DNA from: a virus
Virus record (IMG/VR): IMGVR_UViG_3300007539_000130
Location: 1 to 29,635 of that record
DNA length: 29,635 nucleotides
Strand: one strand, 5' to 3'
Positions 7,164 to 16,736 of the stretch are shown piece by piece. How positions within the stretch are numbered: the stretch's first letter is position 1; every line of letters begins with the position of its first letter. Both the position numbers and the translations under genes were made by a program. Under the pieces are notes generated by a model. It was not told where the DNA came from. It was given only the letters and a program-made list of their open reading frames with translations, and did no database searches.

Positions 7164-10100
7164 TGCCGAACTACGCTCCTCTTCCTCCTATTGAGCTCGA
7201 CCCGAGGAACGAGTCCGAGCTAGTCGCAGCCGCTGCCCAACGTGTGTATGAAACATCCGGGGCGACTATCAACGACTTCTCGAGCGGATCCCCGATCATG
7301 GCCCTATTGGAGGGTCAGGCTTTCGCTCAAGCCGAGCTTCTCTCATTCGCTAATTCCTTCCCGGAATCCGTTCTCGTCGAGTGGATCGGTCCATTTCTTG
7401 GTGCTCAACGACGCACGGGTGCCGGAAGTGTAGTTGATCTCACATTTGAGATCGCTCCTCGTAGTCAAGATTTCGTAATCTTTGCGGGATTTGAAGTTGC
7501 CACAGATCCCAACCTGACAGGAGGTGAATCCATCTCTTTTGTCACTACGGAATTGCTACGCATCCCACCCAACGAGACGACGGGTAAAGTCCAAGCCGTA
7601 GCCGTCCTCAAGGGCGTAAGAGGAAATGTCCCTAAGAATTCCATCATACGGCCTGTCACTTCCCTGGCCGGAGTCCTCGGTGTCACAAACGAGGAAGCGG
7701 CGGTAGGCGGACAGAACGTCGAGCTTCTCTCGGAAGTCAAAGAGAGATTCTTCACGCTCATCCGCCGTCGCAACCCCGTGTCCGCTGAGGACTGGGTCGA
7801 CTTCTTCTCAGATGCACTCGGAGCCGGAGCCTCGGTGAACGTGCTCCCACGTCGTTCCGAAAAAGACGCTTTCCGCTACACGGAAGACTTCGTAAGTGGA
7901 ACGCCCTCCGTTGCTTTCTTCCTCCTTAACCCAGACGGCACTCCACTCACTAGCGGTCAGCGCAGAGCACTTCAGAACCTTCTGCGTTTCTCTCTCCCCA
8001 CAGAGTTCACAGGTACCGTCTACTCCATGGAAGTGGACGATGTCGACATCTCCCTGACACTCGATTACGACCCGAATAAGCCTTACGCCGCGGATCTCAG
8101 GGAGTTTACTCGTACGGTCCGGGACGATCTCTTTGGTATTCTCACACCCAACGCAGTCTTTCCGGTCAGTTACGAACCGAACGTCTCAGATGTTGAAGGC
8201 GCTTTAGCAACTGCTTTCTCTCTGACTCTGGGTACTACCTCGCGGTACATCGACCCAGACATCGCCTCTCTCACGGCGTACCACTCTCCACGTACGATCG
8301 CCGTGTCAGAGTTTGAGGTCACAGAACCGCAGCCTTTTGAGACTGGCACGGTCCTGAAGGCAGGAGACCTCGTGGTGAACTCCACGGGTACTCTTCCGGT
8401 CTACTATAACGTCGAGCAGGACTTCACGCCCGTCACTGGTACTAAGTCCTACCACTCCAACATTGGAGACTTGGACTTCCGCATCATCCGAGACCTTCAA
8501 GTTGGAGAGTACAGAGCCGGCGATGTCGTCGCTAACCTCAACGATCAGGACACGACTCTTCACGTCGTCCTAGTTGACTTCACCTTCAGCGGAAGAAGAA
8601 CTCCCAGCACGCTCATCCTAGACGGTCTGCTGTCTGAGGCTAAGACGTTCTCAGATTATGTCGTCGGAGAGGGGATCACAGCGCTTAATGGCGCCGGAGC
8701 ATACGATCCTCAGATCATCGCTTTCGAAAGAGAGGATCTTAATACCGAAGTGTTTGAGCCTCGCACTCCCACCGCTGTCCCTCTTAATCGTCGTCCCGGC
8801 TATCCCGTCTGGGTGGCTAAAAGAAACTTCACTCCTCTCTCAGACTTGACTAACTTAGGGACCGCTCAGAACGAGGGGTACATTGGGACACGTAGGATCC
8901 AAATCGAGCTTCTCACTCAGGGAGAATCCTACTCTTCCGGGGACTTCCTCTCCACTCCCGACCCAGAGCAGATCCTGACTGGGATTGTCTCCGAAGACGT
9001 ATGTTACGCCGATCGTCTCACAGGGTTCAGAAAGGTCTACTTGGAAGTACTGACAGACTTCACTTTCGCTAAGAAGGAAGAGCAGACTTTCAAAGAAGCT
9101 GTGGATCTCCTCGTAGAGGCGGGTCTAGTGAAGGTGATCCAAGTCGTCGAGTACTTGGACTGCGCAGCTCGTCCCTTGTTTGCCAATAAGCAGTTTAGGT
9201 ATAAGTCTAGGTTTGCTCTCGGAGAGTATGTCCGCTTCCGTTCTCGCGGCGGGTTTGATTCCTCCACTCTTGAGGATTGCTTCCTCCAGGCTTCTGAGTG
9301 TGACAATGTTACGCCAAGCTGTAAGAGACTTCTGGAGAGCAACCTTCCACTGCCTCGGTACTTCCAAGCTCTGGTAGATTTCACTCCGATCACAACGGAC
9401 GTGAATGAGATGGTTGAGCAAGGACTCATCGTGGAAGTCGAGCCTAGCGTGTTCCGCTACGACTATACGATCTATGCTGGTTCCTCCATTCGTATCATCA
9501 ACGCAGATCTTCTGACATCAATCCTCATCGACGAGGAACAAATAGAGACGAAAGGAGATCTTATCACGGGAGAGACTCTGAGAGTCTTAGGACCCGCCGG
9601 AGAGGACTACGGCACTTACTTCTGGAATTCCCAGAGGTGGGTCGAGGAAAGAGGCGGGATCCCGACTTTCAGAGAGATGTTCCGCTTCGCTCCGGGAGAC
9701 GCAGCGGCTTTCCGCAACGGCTCTTCGGTTCGCGTGTACGAGGCTACCGAGCACGTAACTCCGCTTATGAACCTCGAGACCTACTTTGACAACGGCGTCT
9801 TCGTGAGGTCTGACAGAGCAGAGAACGTCCGATACTACGATCCATCGTACCGCTACGAGGATGTCATCCTTGACACGACGACTTACTCACAGAAGTTCTA
9901 TCGTGTCACAAGATCTTTCACTCCTCCCGACACAACCACTTCATGGGCCGGAGTCCAACCAAACTCTCCGCGAGTTCAAGAGGTCTTCGGTAATCTCCTG
10001 AAGTTCACCGTGAAAGCCGAGGGAGCTGAGAGGATAATCTCGCGCTTAGGGCCATCCATCTCTACGTCCAAGTTAGGAATCACTAGCCTACGTGTCATCT

Positions 10101-10240
10101 CGAAAGCTAACGAGAAAGCAAGTTATAACTACGTCTGGGAAAGCACACTTACTTCTACGTCTCCTCTGGAGCTGTCTTACTCTCCGGATAAGACTCAGTT
10201 TAAGCCTGTGAACTATGGTGAAGGTACACTTGCCTTATGA
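7163..10240 (+). CDS. Baseplate wedge protein, J / gp6-like, with repeat-rich C-terminus
   Basis: The 1025-residue protein has the layout of the Baseplate_J family: an N-terminal helix ('SGATINDFSSGSPIMALLEGQ'-type start), a central domain with 'VTTELLRIPPNETTGKV' and 'GVRGNVPKNSI', then 'RFFTLIRRRNPVSAEDWVDF' typical of J proteins (roughly residues 1-380). J/gp6 proteins build the ring of the baseplate around the hub. From about residue 400 a series of modules appears, each with a 'G-(E/D)-x-V' strand and a 'Y-x-V-x-x-D-F-T-P'-like strand, at about bases 8399, 8560, 8809, 9038, 9359, 9736 and 9897. These resemble small CBM5/12-type beta modules. Family members without extra modules are much shorter. 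The stop overlaps the next start (ATGA). Confidence 0.75.
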   Translation: MPNYAPLPPIELDPRNESELVAAAAQRVYETSGATINDFSSGSPIMALLEGQAFAQAELLSFANSFPESVLVEWIGPFLGAQRRTGAGSVVDLTFEIAPRSQDFVIFAGFEVATDPNLTGGESISFVTTELLRIPPNETTGKVQAVAVLKGVRGNVPKNSIIRPVTSLAGVLGVTNEEAAVGGQNVELLSEVKERFFTLIRRRNPVSAEDWVDFFSDALGAGASVNVLPRRSEKDAFRYTEDFVSGTPSVAFFLLNPDGTPLTSGQRRALQNLLRFSLPTEFTGTVYSMEVDDVDISLTLDYDPNKPYAADLREFTRTVRDDLFGILTPNAVFPVSYEPNVSDVEGALATAFSLTLGTTSRYIDPDIASLTAYHSPRTIAVSEFEVTEPQPFETGTVLKAGDLVVNSTGTLPVYYNVEQDFTPVTGTKSYHSNIGDLDFRIIRDLQVGEYRAGDVVANLNDQDTTLHVVLVDFTFSGRRTPSTLILDGLLSEAKTFSDYVVGEGITALNGAGAYDPQIIAFEREDLNTEVFEPRTPTAVPLNRRPGYPVWVAKRNFTPLSDLTNLGTAQNEGYIGTRRIQIELLTQGESYSSGDFLSTPDPEQILTGIVSEDVCYADRLTGFRKVYLEVLTDFTFAKKEEQTFKEAVDLLVEAGLVKVIQVVEYLDCAARPLFANKQFRYKSRFALGEYVRFRSRGGFDSSTLEDCFLQASECDNVTPSCKRLLESNLPLPRYFQALVDFTPITTDVNEMVEQGLIVEVEPSVFRYDYTIYAGSSIRIINADLLTSILIDEEQIETKGDLITGETLRVLGPAGEDYGTYFWNSQRWVEERGGIPTFREMFRFAPGDAAAFRNGSSVRVYEATEHVTPLMNLETYFDNGVFVRSDRAENVRYYDPSYRYEDVILDTTTYSQKFYRVTRSFTPPDTTTSWAGVQPNSPRVQEVFGNLLKFTVKAEGAERIISRLGPSISTSKLGITSLRVISKANEKASYNYVWESTLTSTSPLELSYSPDKTQFKPVNYGEGTLAL

Positions 10241-11733
10241 CGGAAGTTTTCCCTGAATCTTTGCTGGGTCCGATACAAGTAGCTCCTGCGTCTACGGGAC
10301 TATCCCGATTTGACATCATTTCCGATGAGTCTCGAGAAGTTAAGAGATTACAGCCAGAACCTACGGTCTGGGGATATTCAAGCGGTCGACCAATTTACGA
10401 CCGTCTTCCTGGAGTTTCTGAAGAATATCGTCTAGACTACTTCGGCGATGCTAAGACTGGCTTAGTTTACATCGATCCGCAATTCGGAAAGCTTTCCGGT
10501 CCCGGATCTTTGGAAGTAGGTCAATTGCCGGATGATGGATCCTTACTTGTCATTCAAAGCGGCACCATCACTTGGTCCTACGGGCAAATCCTAACCACGG
10601 GCTTAGCTATCGATCTCCGCTCCATTGTAGATGGCGGAGCCCAAGATGGTGTTTATCAGGTAGGGTACTACTTAAATTACACTCAACCTGAAAATCCTTC
10701 CTACGCCCTTTACCGCGTAGAAAACTACTCTCTTAGCAACACTCCATCCCTATATGAAGCATCTACGGAAGCCAACTACTTTCCGGTAGAGTACGCATTC
10801 TCGGAAGTTGATGACGGTAGCTGGAGACCCGACCCGGACGGAGCGACGGGAAATTACTTCACGGGATCTTCCATCACTGTGGATTTCACTCTCCCTGTCA
10901 CGGCTGAAGAGTTCTTTCTCAACGGATCTTCAATCTCGACAGGGCGATGCGCTCTATACTCGTCTAACGACGCGATTGTCTGGACTCTCGACGATCAGAG
11001 ATACTTTGACGGAAGCTGGAGATTTAACGTTTCACGTGATACTCCGGCTCGTTATTGGAGATTCTTCTTCTGGGATGGGATCGCGGATGTCACCGACATT
11101 CTCTACACCGGCGAGGCGCTCTATCCCAACCAGCGCCCTAGCGGCCCTGTGTCATCCGTGGAACCCTTTCTGGAGGATGATCAATTTGCCGAGATAAACC
11201 GTCCTTATATCCTCCTCGCTCAGATTGAGGTAAAAGATCAACAGGTAGTCACAGTCAACGACCTCCGCCGTCAGACCTCTACGAAATACGAACCCGTAGC
11301 GAAGTGGCTTACGGACTTTCAAGATACAAGCCTTCGTTCTCTCGTTACTGATATAGCGGAGTACGCAACTAAATACATGGCTCCGCCAACGGCGGCGGAA
11401 GATATGTATCTCGAGCTCTCTTCGGAGACCTTTCTGCTTGAGTCGGAGATCCAGAGAGCAGAGATCATCTTCCCAGATTACGTCGAGCTTGAGCCCGGCT
11501 GGGAAGTCATCTTAGACGCCGAACTTCAAGATGACCCTCTCGCTCGTACGGTCAGGTCCGACCCGGGCGGAGTAGACATCTTCGCAGACGCCGTAACTTT
11601 CTACCGCTCCAACTCTTCGGTTAAGCCGTCAGAGATTATCTTCCTCTCCGAGCCCGCGGAGGACGAAGACCTTGCCACGAAGTTTTACGTGGACTTTAAG
11701 CTGATCCCATCACTTGACAATGGCAGATACTAG
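10237..11733 (+). CDS. Baseplate/tail structural protein with discoidin-like segment
   Basis: The 498-residue protein starts with a 4-nt overlap after the J-like gene, so the two are probably co-translated. Residues of about 195-290 contain 'CALYSSNDAIVWTLDD' followed by 'TPARYWRFFFWDG', a pattern like F5/8 type C (discoidin) beta-sandwiches, which often bind glycans. The C-terminus is helical, then ends 'PSLDNGRY'. That last motif matches the D-N-G-x-Y repeats of the large protein two genes on and the 'NNGTY' end of the next small protein. A baseplate wedge (gp7-like) or receptor-binding role fits the location, but I cannot name a family. Confidence 0.65.
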   Translation: MTEVFPESLLGPIQVAPASTGLSRFDIISDESREVKRLQPEPTVWGYSSGRPIYDRLPGVSEEYRLDYFGDAKTGLVYIDPQFGKLSGPGSLEVGQLPDDGSLLVIQSGTITWSYGQILTTGLAIDLRSIVDGGAQDGVYQVGYYLNYTQPENPSYALYRVENYSLSNTPSLYEASTEANYFPVEYAFSEVDDGSWRPDPDGATGNYFTGSSITVDFTLPVTAEEFFLNGSSISTGRCALYSSNDAIVWTLDDQRYFDGSWRFNVSRDTPARYWRFFFWDGIADVTDILYTGEALYPNQRPSGPVSSVEPFLEDDQFAEINRPYILLAQIEVKDQQVVTVNDLRRQTSTKYEPVAKWLTDFQDTSLRSLVTDIAEYATKYMAPPTAAEDMYLELSSETFLLESEIQRAEIIFPDYVELEPGWEVILDAELQDDPLARTVRSDPGGVDIFADAVTFYRSNSSVKPSEIIFLSEPAEDEDLATKFYVDFKLIPSLDNGRY

Positions 11734-11923
11734 AGTCTCAGGAGCCCAAGTACAGATCACCGGCACTCTCGATATGAGAGGGAATCGCATCACCGGGCTC
11801 GAGCCTGATGTCAACGTCTATCCCAACGCGGATGATGACGGAGCTACTAAAGCCTACGTGGACTATCAGAGGCAGTTGATAGAATCCGCGCTTCCCGCTC
11901 TTGCTAACAACGGCACTTACTGA
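11720..11923 (+). CDS. Small fibre-hinge-like protein
   Basis: The 67-residue protein starts at ATG 11720 (MADTRVSG), overlapping the previous gene by 14 nt; TTG 11714 is a less likely start. The sequence 'LDMRGNRITGLEPDVNVYPNADDDGATKAYVDYQ' in pattern (shortened) is the well-known hinge element of phage tail fibres: 'N-x-I-x-G-L-x-x-P...D-A-A-T-K-x-Y-V-D'. Here it stands almost alone and ends in 'ANNGTY', sharing the D/N-N-G-x-Y end of its neighbours. It may be an adaptor that docks a fibre to the baseplate. Confidence 0.65.
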   Translation: MADTRVSGAQVQITGTLDMRGNRITGLEPDVNVYPNADDDGATKAYVDYQRQLIESALPALANNGTY

Positions 11924-11928
11924 GAGTT

Positions 11929-14900
11929 ATGCCACGTCCTATATTTGACAAGGAGCAGTATGAGCTGAGAGGCCATCTGCCAGAGGTCTTTACAGATAAG
12001 CAGAAGGAAACTCTCAACAAAGTTCTCTCCCGAGTCAACGGGCAGTTGGATTGGAATGCCCAACTCCTCGGCTTCAACGGAGACGGATACTGGGGCAAGC
12101 GCATCCAGACGACGGACGGTTCATATAAGTGGAAAGGACTGCCTCAGACGGTGTCTGAGAAGAGAGCGGTCCAAGTCGGTACGTTTGGTGTATATGACAA
12201 AGATAAGCCGTACGAAGATAGGCCAGCACCGTTCCGTCGGGACGAGGTAAGAGCCTCGGCTGACTTTCTCTTCCACGTCTTCGAGAAGGATGGGAGAGTC
12301 GGCTTAGTACCGCTAGGCCAGCCCGAGGAACTGCTATACTCCGAGACCCCGGTGTTGATCTCCGGAGGAGAGTACATCTTTGACGGCCTCGTGGACGCGA
12401 GGACTACGAACGAGACTGACTCTTCCCTGTTTGTCACTCAGGACCTCGCTCAGGGGATCACTTCGGTCCGCCTACTCGACGCGGCTCCGTCTGGCATCCA
12501 AATCTTCTTGGACGGCTCAGACGCTAAGCCGTTCCTCTTCTTTGTCGAGGAGTGGAGTGACATCTCCGACTGGACTTCCCAGCAGCTCCTGTCACAGTTC
12601 TTCGGAGTCTGGGGCAACAAAGGTAATCATATCTCCGCACACTTCCTTCTTGATGCTCTTGACGTTCACGGCTTCAGCGAGGAAGAAGGTCTCAGCCTTG
12701 ACGACATTCTCTCTCAGCTGACGATCGTCGACCTCCTAAACATGGTCGGTCTGAAACCCGGACCGGCCACTGCTTATCTTACCGATCACTACAACTTTAA
12801 GGTAGAGGACTGTGACGAGCTGTACCAACCCACAGTCTCTCTGGAAACGAAGATCATTCGCCTGGAGACTCAGAATCTTGAGCAGCTTCTCTTAGAGAAC
12901 GGGCAGGAGCTGTCCATCGATGACGGTCCGTGCACCACGGAAGTCTTTGTAGGCCTTGGACTCGAGACTGACGGGCCCGAAGAGTCTACGACGATCACGG
13001 ACAACGGAACTTTCGAGGCGCTGATCACCAACCCTCCCGTAGACTTCCTAGACAACGGAGACTACCCGAGCACGGCTACATCAACGATCGAGGACGTCGG
13101 GATATTCAACCAGGGCAGAGCCGAGCTCTTTACTGAGAGGGATGATGCGATTACCATCGATGACCGCTCGATGGACCTCAGCGAGTGTTACGAGCCGCCC
13201 GACGCAGAGTTCGGAGTATGCGAGACACCGAACTATGTCCTCACTCTGAGGCAGTACTTTGATTCCGAACCGAACGAGATAGCGACCGATCCGGGACCAG
13301 AGACGAGTATCCCGATCGGGTGCAACGGCGTTCAATTTCTATTCCCACCGACCTGCTTCATCGACAACGGCGAGTACCCTTCGATCCTTGGGCAGTTCTA
13401 CCTAGACGGTGGAGACTACGACTTCCCAATCATCTTCACCAACTCGGTAGGAGACGGTCTGTACGATCGAGATCCTTTCTCCGTCTGTGATGGCCTCCCT
13501 GAGGATTACGAGAGGACCATTGACTTCGATGATCTCGTCGTAGACGTAGCGGGAGAAGCGGGAGCGACTCTGTACACGGACGCGGGAGTTGGGAACGAGA
13601 TCCTCATCGCGGCGTCAGGGACTGATGCTGACGGGTATGACGGGGATACTATCGCTTTTGACGGACTCGAGCTATCAGAACTGTCCTTTGAGTACGAAGC
13701 TAAGACGACTTACGGCGAGACTCGTTTCCCGTGCGTAGAGTGGATCTTTGACCCATCACTCGACAATTCCACCTACTTCCCGATCCCCGCTGAAGCCGCC
13801 TGGATGGGTACGGACGACGGAGAGTACGATAGGTTAGTAGGATCTCGCGCTTTCGTAGGACAGACCGATCTCGACTGTGTTAGCGGAGGGGTGATCGACG
13901 GTTTCCTCTCGTTTGATGACGGGGTGTTTGACGAGATTGTAGTACCCAACTGCGATTACGAGAGCAGCATCCCGCCTAACTGTGAATTTGTTGATGGAGG
14001 ATTGTACCAACCCGGCATCAATCCTCTCCGACCGCCCCTGAGCAATACGGAGTGCGGAGCGGAGTGCGGAACTCTTGACGGTGGGGAATACGTGTACGGC
14101 GCAGACCCAGGAAAAGACGCCGTCCTTATCTATGGAGGCATAATTGACACTTGCACTCTTTATGACAATTCAGAGTACGACTTAGTCCAACCTCCAGGCC
14201 TTATTTGCATCGCTTACAACAACGGGTCTTTTGCCGGAGGATCTCTTCCCCCAATTGACTGTGTTGTCCAAGACAATAGCACCTTTATATCTAGCACTCC
14301 CTACTCAGAACCCCCAATTGATGACGGGTTTTTCTCCACGGGTGCAGTCACAGTGCTCATTGAGCTTACTACGGAGTCTTTGCTAGAGATAACGACTGAG
14401 GGTGATGATAGCATTGCGGTAGACCCAGCCATTCTCATTCCGATCACAGAGCCACTAAACTGCATCCCGTGTGTCTCTGGCGACAGCCCGGATCCCATCG
14501 AGGTTGCTTGCACTCTCGACAATGGCCGCATCGAAACCACACCGCTCCCCACCGAAGACAAGGACAGTGGCTATTACGATAAGGAAATAGATCCCTTCTG
14601 CGAACCATGCTTTGACCCAGGCAATCCGGAAGTCTTTCCGTGCCCGGTGGAGCCGATCAGAGTTCGTCTCGACCAGCTCATCTTCTCCGCTCCGGCTTGG
14701 CGCATGCGCCCGTCGGTGACTCACTCTCTGCATCCGCTCAGGATCTGGAAGAACCGAGTGCTCAACGTCTCCGATCCCGGGCTGGATAATGCTTTTGTCA
14801 ATCCGCTCATCGCGGACGAGAACACCGGCCCAGACGATGTGGCATCGTATCGCCAGCACGTTCGTCTGCCGGTGGACTACCAGCGGAACGGGAAGTTCTG

Positions 14901-15708
14901 GAACCGCGCCGAGAGTGTCATGGCTAACCAAGCCTACTTCTCGCGCTTGCTTCCGCCTTCTTATACCAATCTGCCAGTCACGGACGTCCTCCCACTCCTC
15001 TACGACGAGGTGTACGACGAGCCTCCGCAAGACTTTGACGACTATGCGACTTTCTACGTGGAGGACTTCCTTATCTCCACGACGGAAAAGTCCGATACAT
15101 TCCTACAGGATGGGTTCGAGGATGCAGTGCTCTCATTTGAGGCTCCTGATTCTTCTTCCCCACTCACTCTGTCGGCTGTGCTGGATTACGACGGGTACCA
15201 GGAGAGAAAGCTCAATCCCGACGGCACTCGCCCAGGCTCTTACTTTAAGTTCAGTGACCGCGGAGAGAGACTCACCGGCTTCCTCGACACTGACGTTGAG
15301 ACGTTCCGACTCCGTCCTAACGACTCTACGGAACCCCAAGTCAATGATGCTCCGTCTCTAATCATCCCGAATATCGAATTTCCAGACGATCCGGACGAAG
15401 CCTCGTTCACAAACTACACAGTCTCCTACGCTTACTTTGTCGCCGATCTTTCGGCGGCGGACGACCCGGTGTTCGACCCGGCGAAATTCTTCTGTCACCG
15501 CGAGAAGGTCATTTGCAAGCCTGAGATCTCTAATGAGTCTATCACCACGGAGGGCGGCTTTGAGATCTTGACACAAGACTTCGAAGGAATTGTCACGCCG
15601 TCTCCCGCCAAGCTCGTAGAGGTCCCGTTCATCACGAGGTCTCGTTATCTATTCCATAGCGACGAAATTCCCTTATGCAAGGGGCCAGTGCTGTACGGAC
15701 AAGCCTAA
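11929..15708 (+). CDS. Large virion protein with many D-N-G-x-Y repeats
   Basis: The 1259-residue protein has an N-terminal third without obvious repeats ('LPEVFTDKQKETLNKVLSRVNGQLDWN' type helix, then beta-rich sequence). From about residue 355 to 880 a short motif D-(N/D/G)-(G/S)-x-(Y/F) recurs at least fifteen times, e.g. LDNGDY, IDNGEY, LDGGDY, TDDGEY, LDGGEY, YDNSEY and IDDGFF, spaced by roughly 10-40 residues. This part is acidic and contains many cysteines. The C-terminal 350 residues ('APAWRMRPSVTHSL', 'LPVDYQRNGKFWN') look like a separate folded domain. The acidic turns could bind calcium. It could be a tail fibre, a long baseplate protein or an adhesin. I know no family with this repeat. 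Start ATG 11929 lies 5 nt after the previous stop. Confidence 0.7.
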   Translation: MPRPIFDKEQYELRGHLPEVFTDKQKETLNKVLSRVNGQLDWNAQLLGFNGDGYWGKRIQTTDGSYKWKGLPQTVSEKRAVQVGTFGVYDKDKPYEDRPAPFRRDEVRASADFLFHVFEKDGRVGLVPLGQPEELLYSETPVLISGGEYIFDGLVDARTTNETDSSLFVTQDLAQGITSVRLLDAAPSGIQIFLDGSDAKPFLFFVEEWSDISDWTSQQLLSQFFGVWGNKGNHISAHFLLDALDVHGFSEEEGLSLDDILSQLTIVDLLNMVGLKPGPATAYLTDHYNFKVEDCDELYQPTVSLETKIIRLETQNLEQLLLENGQELSIDDGPCTTEVFVGLGLETDGPEESTTITDNGTFEALITNPPVDFLDNGDYPSTATSTIEDVGIFNQGRAELFTERDDAITIDDRSMDLSECYEPPDAEFGVCETPNYVLTLRQYFDSEPNEIATDPGPETSIPIGCNGVQFLFPPTCFIDNGEYPSILGQFYLDGGDYDFPIIFTNSVGDGLYDRDPFSVCDGLPEDYERTIDFDDLVVDVAGEAGATLYTDAGVGNEILIAASGTDADGYDGDTIAFDGLELSELSFEYEAKTTYGETRFPCVEWIFDPSLDNSTYFPIPAEAAWMGTDDGEYDRLVGSRAFVGQTDLDCVSGGVIDGFLSFDDGVFDEIVVPNCDYESSIPPNCEFVDGGLYQPGINPLRPPLSNTECGAECGTLDGGEYVYGADPGKDAVLIYGGIIDTCTLYDNSEYDLVQPPGLICIAYNNGSFAGGSLPPIDCVVQDNSTFISSTPYSEPPIDDGFFSTGAVTVLIELTTESLLEITTEGDDSIAVDPAILIPITEPLNCIPCVSGDSPDPIEVACTLDNGRIETTPLPTEDKDSGYYDKEIDPFCEPCFDPGNPEVFPCPVEPIRVRLDQLIFSAPAWRMRPSVTHSLHPLRIWKNRVLNVSDPGLDNAFVNPLIADENTGPDDVASYRQHVRLPVDYQRNGKFWNRAESVMANQAYFSRLLPPSYTNLPVTDVLPLLYDEVYDEPPQDFDDYATFYVEDFLISTTEKSDTFLQDGFEDAVLSFEAPDSSSPLTLSAVLDYDGYQERKLNPDGTRPGSYFKFSDRGERLTGFLDTDVETFRLRPNDSTEPQVNDAPSLIIPNIEFPDDPDEASFTNYTVSYAYFVADLSAADDPVFDPAKFFCHREKVICKPEISNESITTEGGFEILTQDFEGIVTPSPAKLVEVPFITRSRYLFHSDEIPLCKGPVLYGQA

Positions 15709-15715
15709 GGTAAAA
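15708..15715 (+). promoter_or_regulatory. AGGTAAAA element 4 (variant)
   Basis: This is the only copy with A in place of the first G. It begins on the last base of the upstream TAA stop and lies 23 nt before ATG 15739, the same spacing as several other copies. Confidence 0.4.
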
Positions 15716-15738
15716 TCTAGCTACACATCACAAGCACC

Positions 15739-15975
15739 ATGACAGAATCATACGGAAGTGGCTTCGGCTTTGGGTCTTACGTCAAGGAAGAACCCGCCGA
15801 GGATCTTATCACCCACGAGATGATGGAGGAGCCCGCGAGCGAGGACTTAGAGGAGTTTGTAGCGGAAGTTCCCGCGCCCGCCCCGGAACCCGCCGTCGCG
15901 CCAAAGGCTTCTGCTGCTCCCGTCTCTAAGTACGAGATCTCTCAGCGCCCGCTACGCGCGAAGAAGCATCGCTGA
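15739..15975 (+). CDS. Small acidic and proline/alanine-rich protein
   Basis: The 78-residue protein has a glycine/tyrosine-rich start ('GSGFGFGSY'), an acidic middle, a proline/alanine linker and a basic tail ('RPLRAKKHR'). It is probably disordered. No family is recognised. It lies between the D-N-G-x-Y protein and the OB-fold spike-like protein, directly after element 4. An assembly or linker role in the tail is possible. Confidence 0.6.
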   Translation: MTESYGSGFGFGSYVKEEPAEDLITHEMMEEPASEDLEEFVAEVPAPAPEPAVAPKASAAPVSKYEISQRPLRAKKHR

Positions 15976-15996
15976 TAGGACATAACTAGAGGGAAC

Positions 15997-16734
15997 ATGT
16001 CAACAAATCACAACGTAGACCAACTCGCCGGAGTCCTCCTCAGATCGTTCCGTGGTGCTCAGCAGGCCGCTAATCTTAGCGGTCAGATGATGAACACCTA
16101 CGGGACAGTCATTGACGTGGAAGATCCCGAAGAACTCGGGCGTGTGAGGCTCATCCTCGATGAAGTCAATCCTGAGTTTCTCCAAGGGAAAGACTTCGAT
16201 CAAGCGGGAGAACCGACCGAGACGGACTGGATCTATCCGATCGTTCCTCTCAAAGGAAAGCAGCCTCAAGCTCTCGTAGACAAGAAGGCACGGGTTCCTA
16301 TTGTCCCTCGCAACGGAGATCCCAACCGCCTTAACTTTGGCGACCCAATCTTCGACCCTAACGAGTTCGAGAAAGCCGAGCAGCCCATGAACTCGGCTAT
16401 GACTCGTTTGTCGGTGTATCCCTCCGGAGAACTTCCGCCTCCAACGGAGGAGAATATCGGGTGCATGTGTATTGAGGAGGGAGGACCATGCGGCAGCGAT
16501 TGGTTGTGTGTTTGTCTTAAAAGAAGGGGGACTTACTTTTGGGTGAGACACATTGATCTTAACCACATTCATCAGGATCAAGACGACGGGCGACAGCCAC
16601 CCGACTCAGACGGAGACGGAGAGCAACCCGTGGATGAAGGAACGATTTGGGATAAAGTTGCTCCTACAACTGATGAAGCCTACTCATATCAAAGCTATAA
16701 CCCACTTGACTCAGACTGGTTTGGAGGAGCCTAA
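15997..16734 (+). CDS. Baseplate spike-like protein with OB-fold motif (gpV / gp5-like)
   Basis: The 245-residue protein contains 'TYGTVIDVEDPEELGRVRLIL' in pattern around residues 34-55, matching the Y-G-x-V-x-x-x-D-P-x-x-x-G-R-V-R-V signature of the OB domain of P2 gpV and T4 gp5, which form the hub and spike of contractile tails. A proline-rich stretch, 'GCMCIEEGGPCGSDWLCVC' (five cysteines, possibly metal-binding) and an acidic C-terminus follow. No lysozyme domain is present and no glycine-rich beta-helix is seen. The SD GAGGG precedes ATG 15997. From roughly 16480 onward the DNA becomes visibly AT-richer, continuing into the next gene. Confidence 0.55.
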   Translation: MSTNHNVDQLAGVLLRSFRGAQQAANLSGQMMNTYGTVIDVEDPEELGRVRLILDEVNPEFLQGKDFDQAGEPTETDWIYPIVPLKGKQPQALVDKKARVPIVPRNGDPNRLNFGDPIFDPNEFEKAEQPMNSAMTRLSVYPSGELPPPTEENIGCMCIEEGGPCGSDWLCVCLKRRGTYFWVRHIDLNHIHQDQDDGRQPPDSDGDGEQPVDEGTIWDKVAPTTDEAYSYQSYNPLDSDWFGGA

Positions 16735-16736
16735 CT

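Noticed and set aside
7578-7590. GGGTAAAG inside the baseplate gene as another element
   Set aside because: It is within coding sequence, differs in the last base and has no gene start behind it.
14455-15030. Long antisense open frame of 191 codons within the large virion protein gene
   Set aside because: It lies entirely opposite a gene with clear coding character, has no ribosome site, and all neighbours are on the + strand. Other long - strand frames (e.g. 16000-16581, 26323-26784, 26607-27152) are rejected for the same reason.
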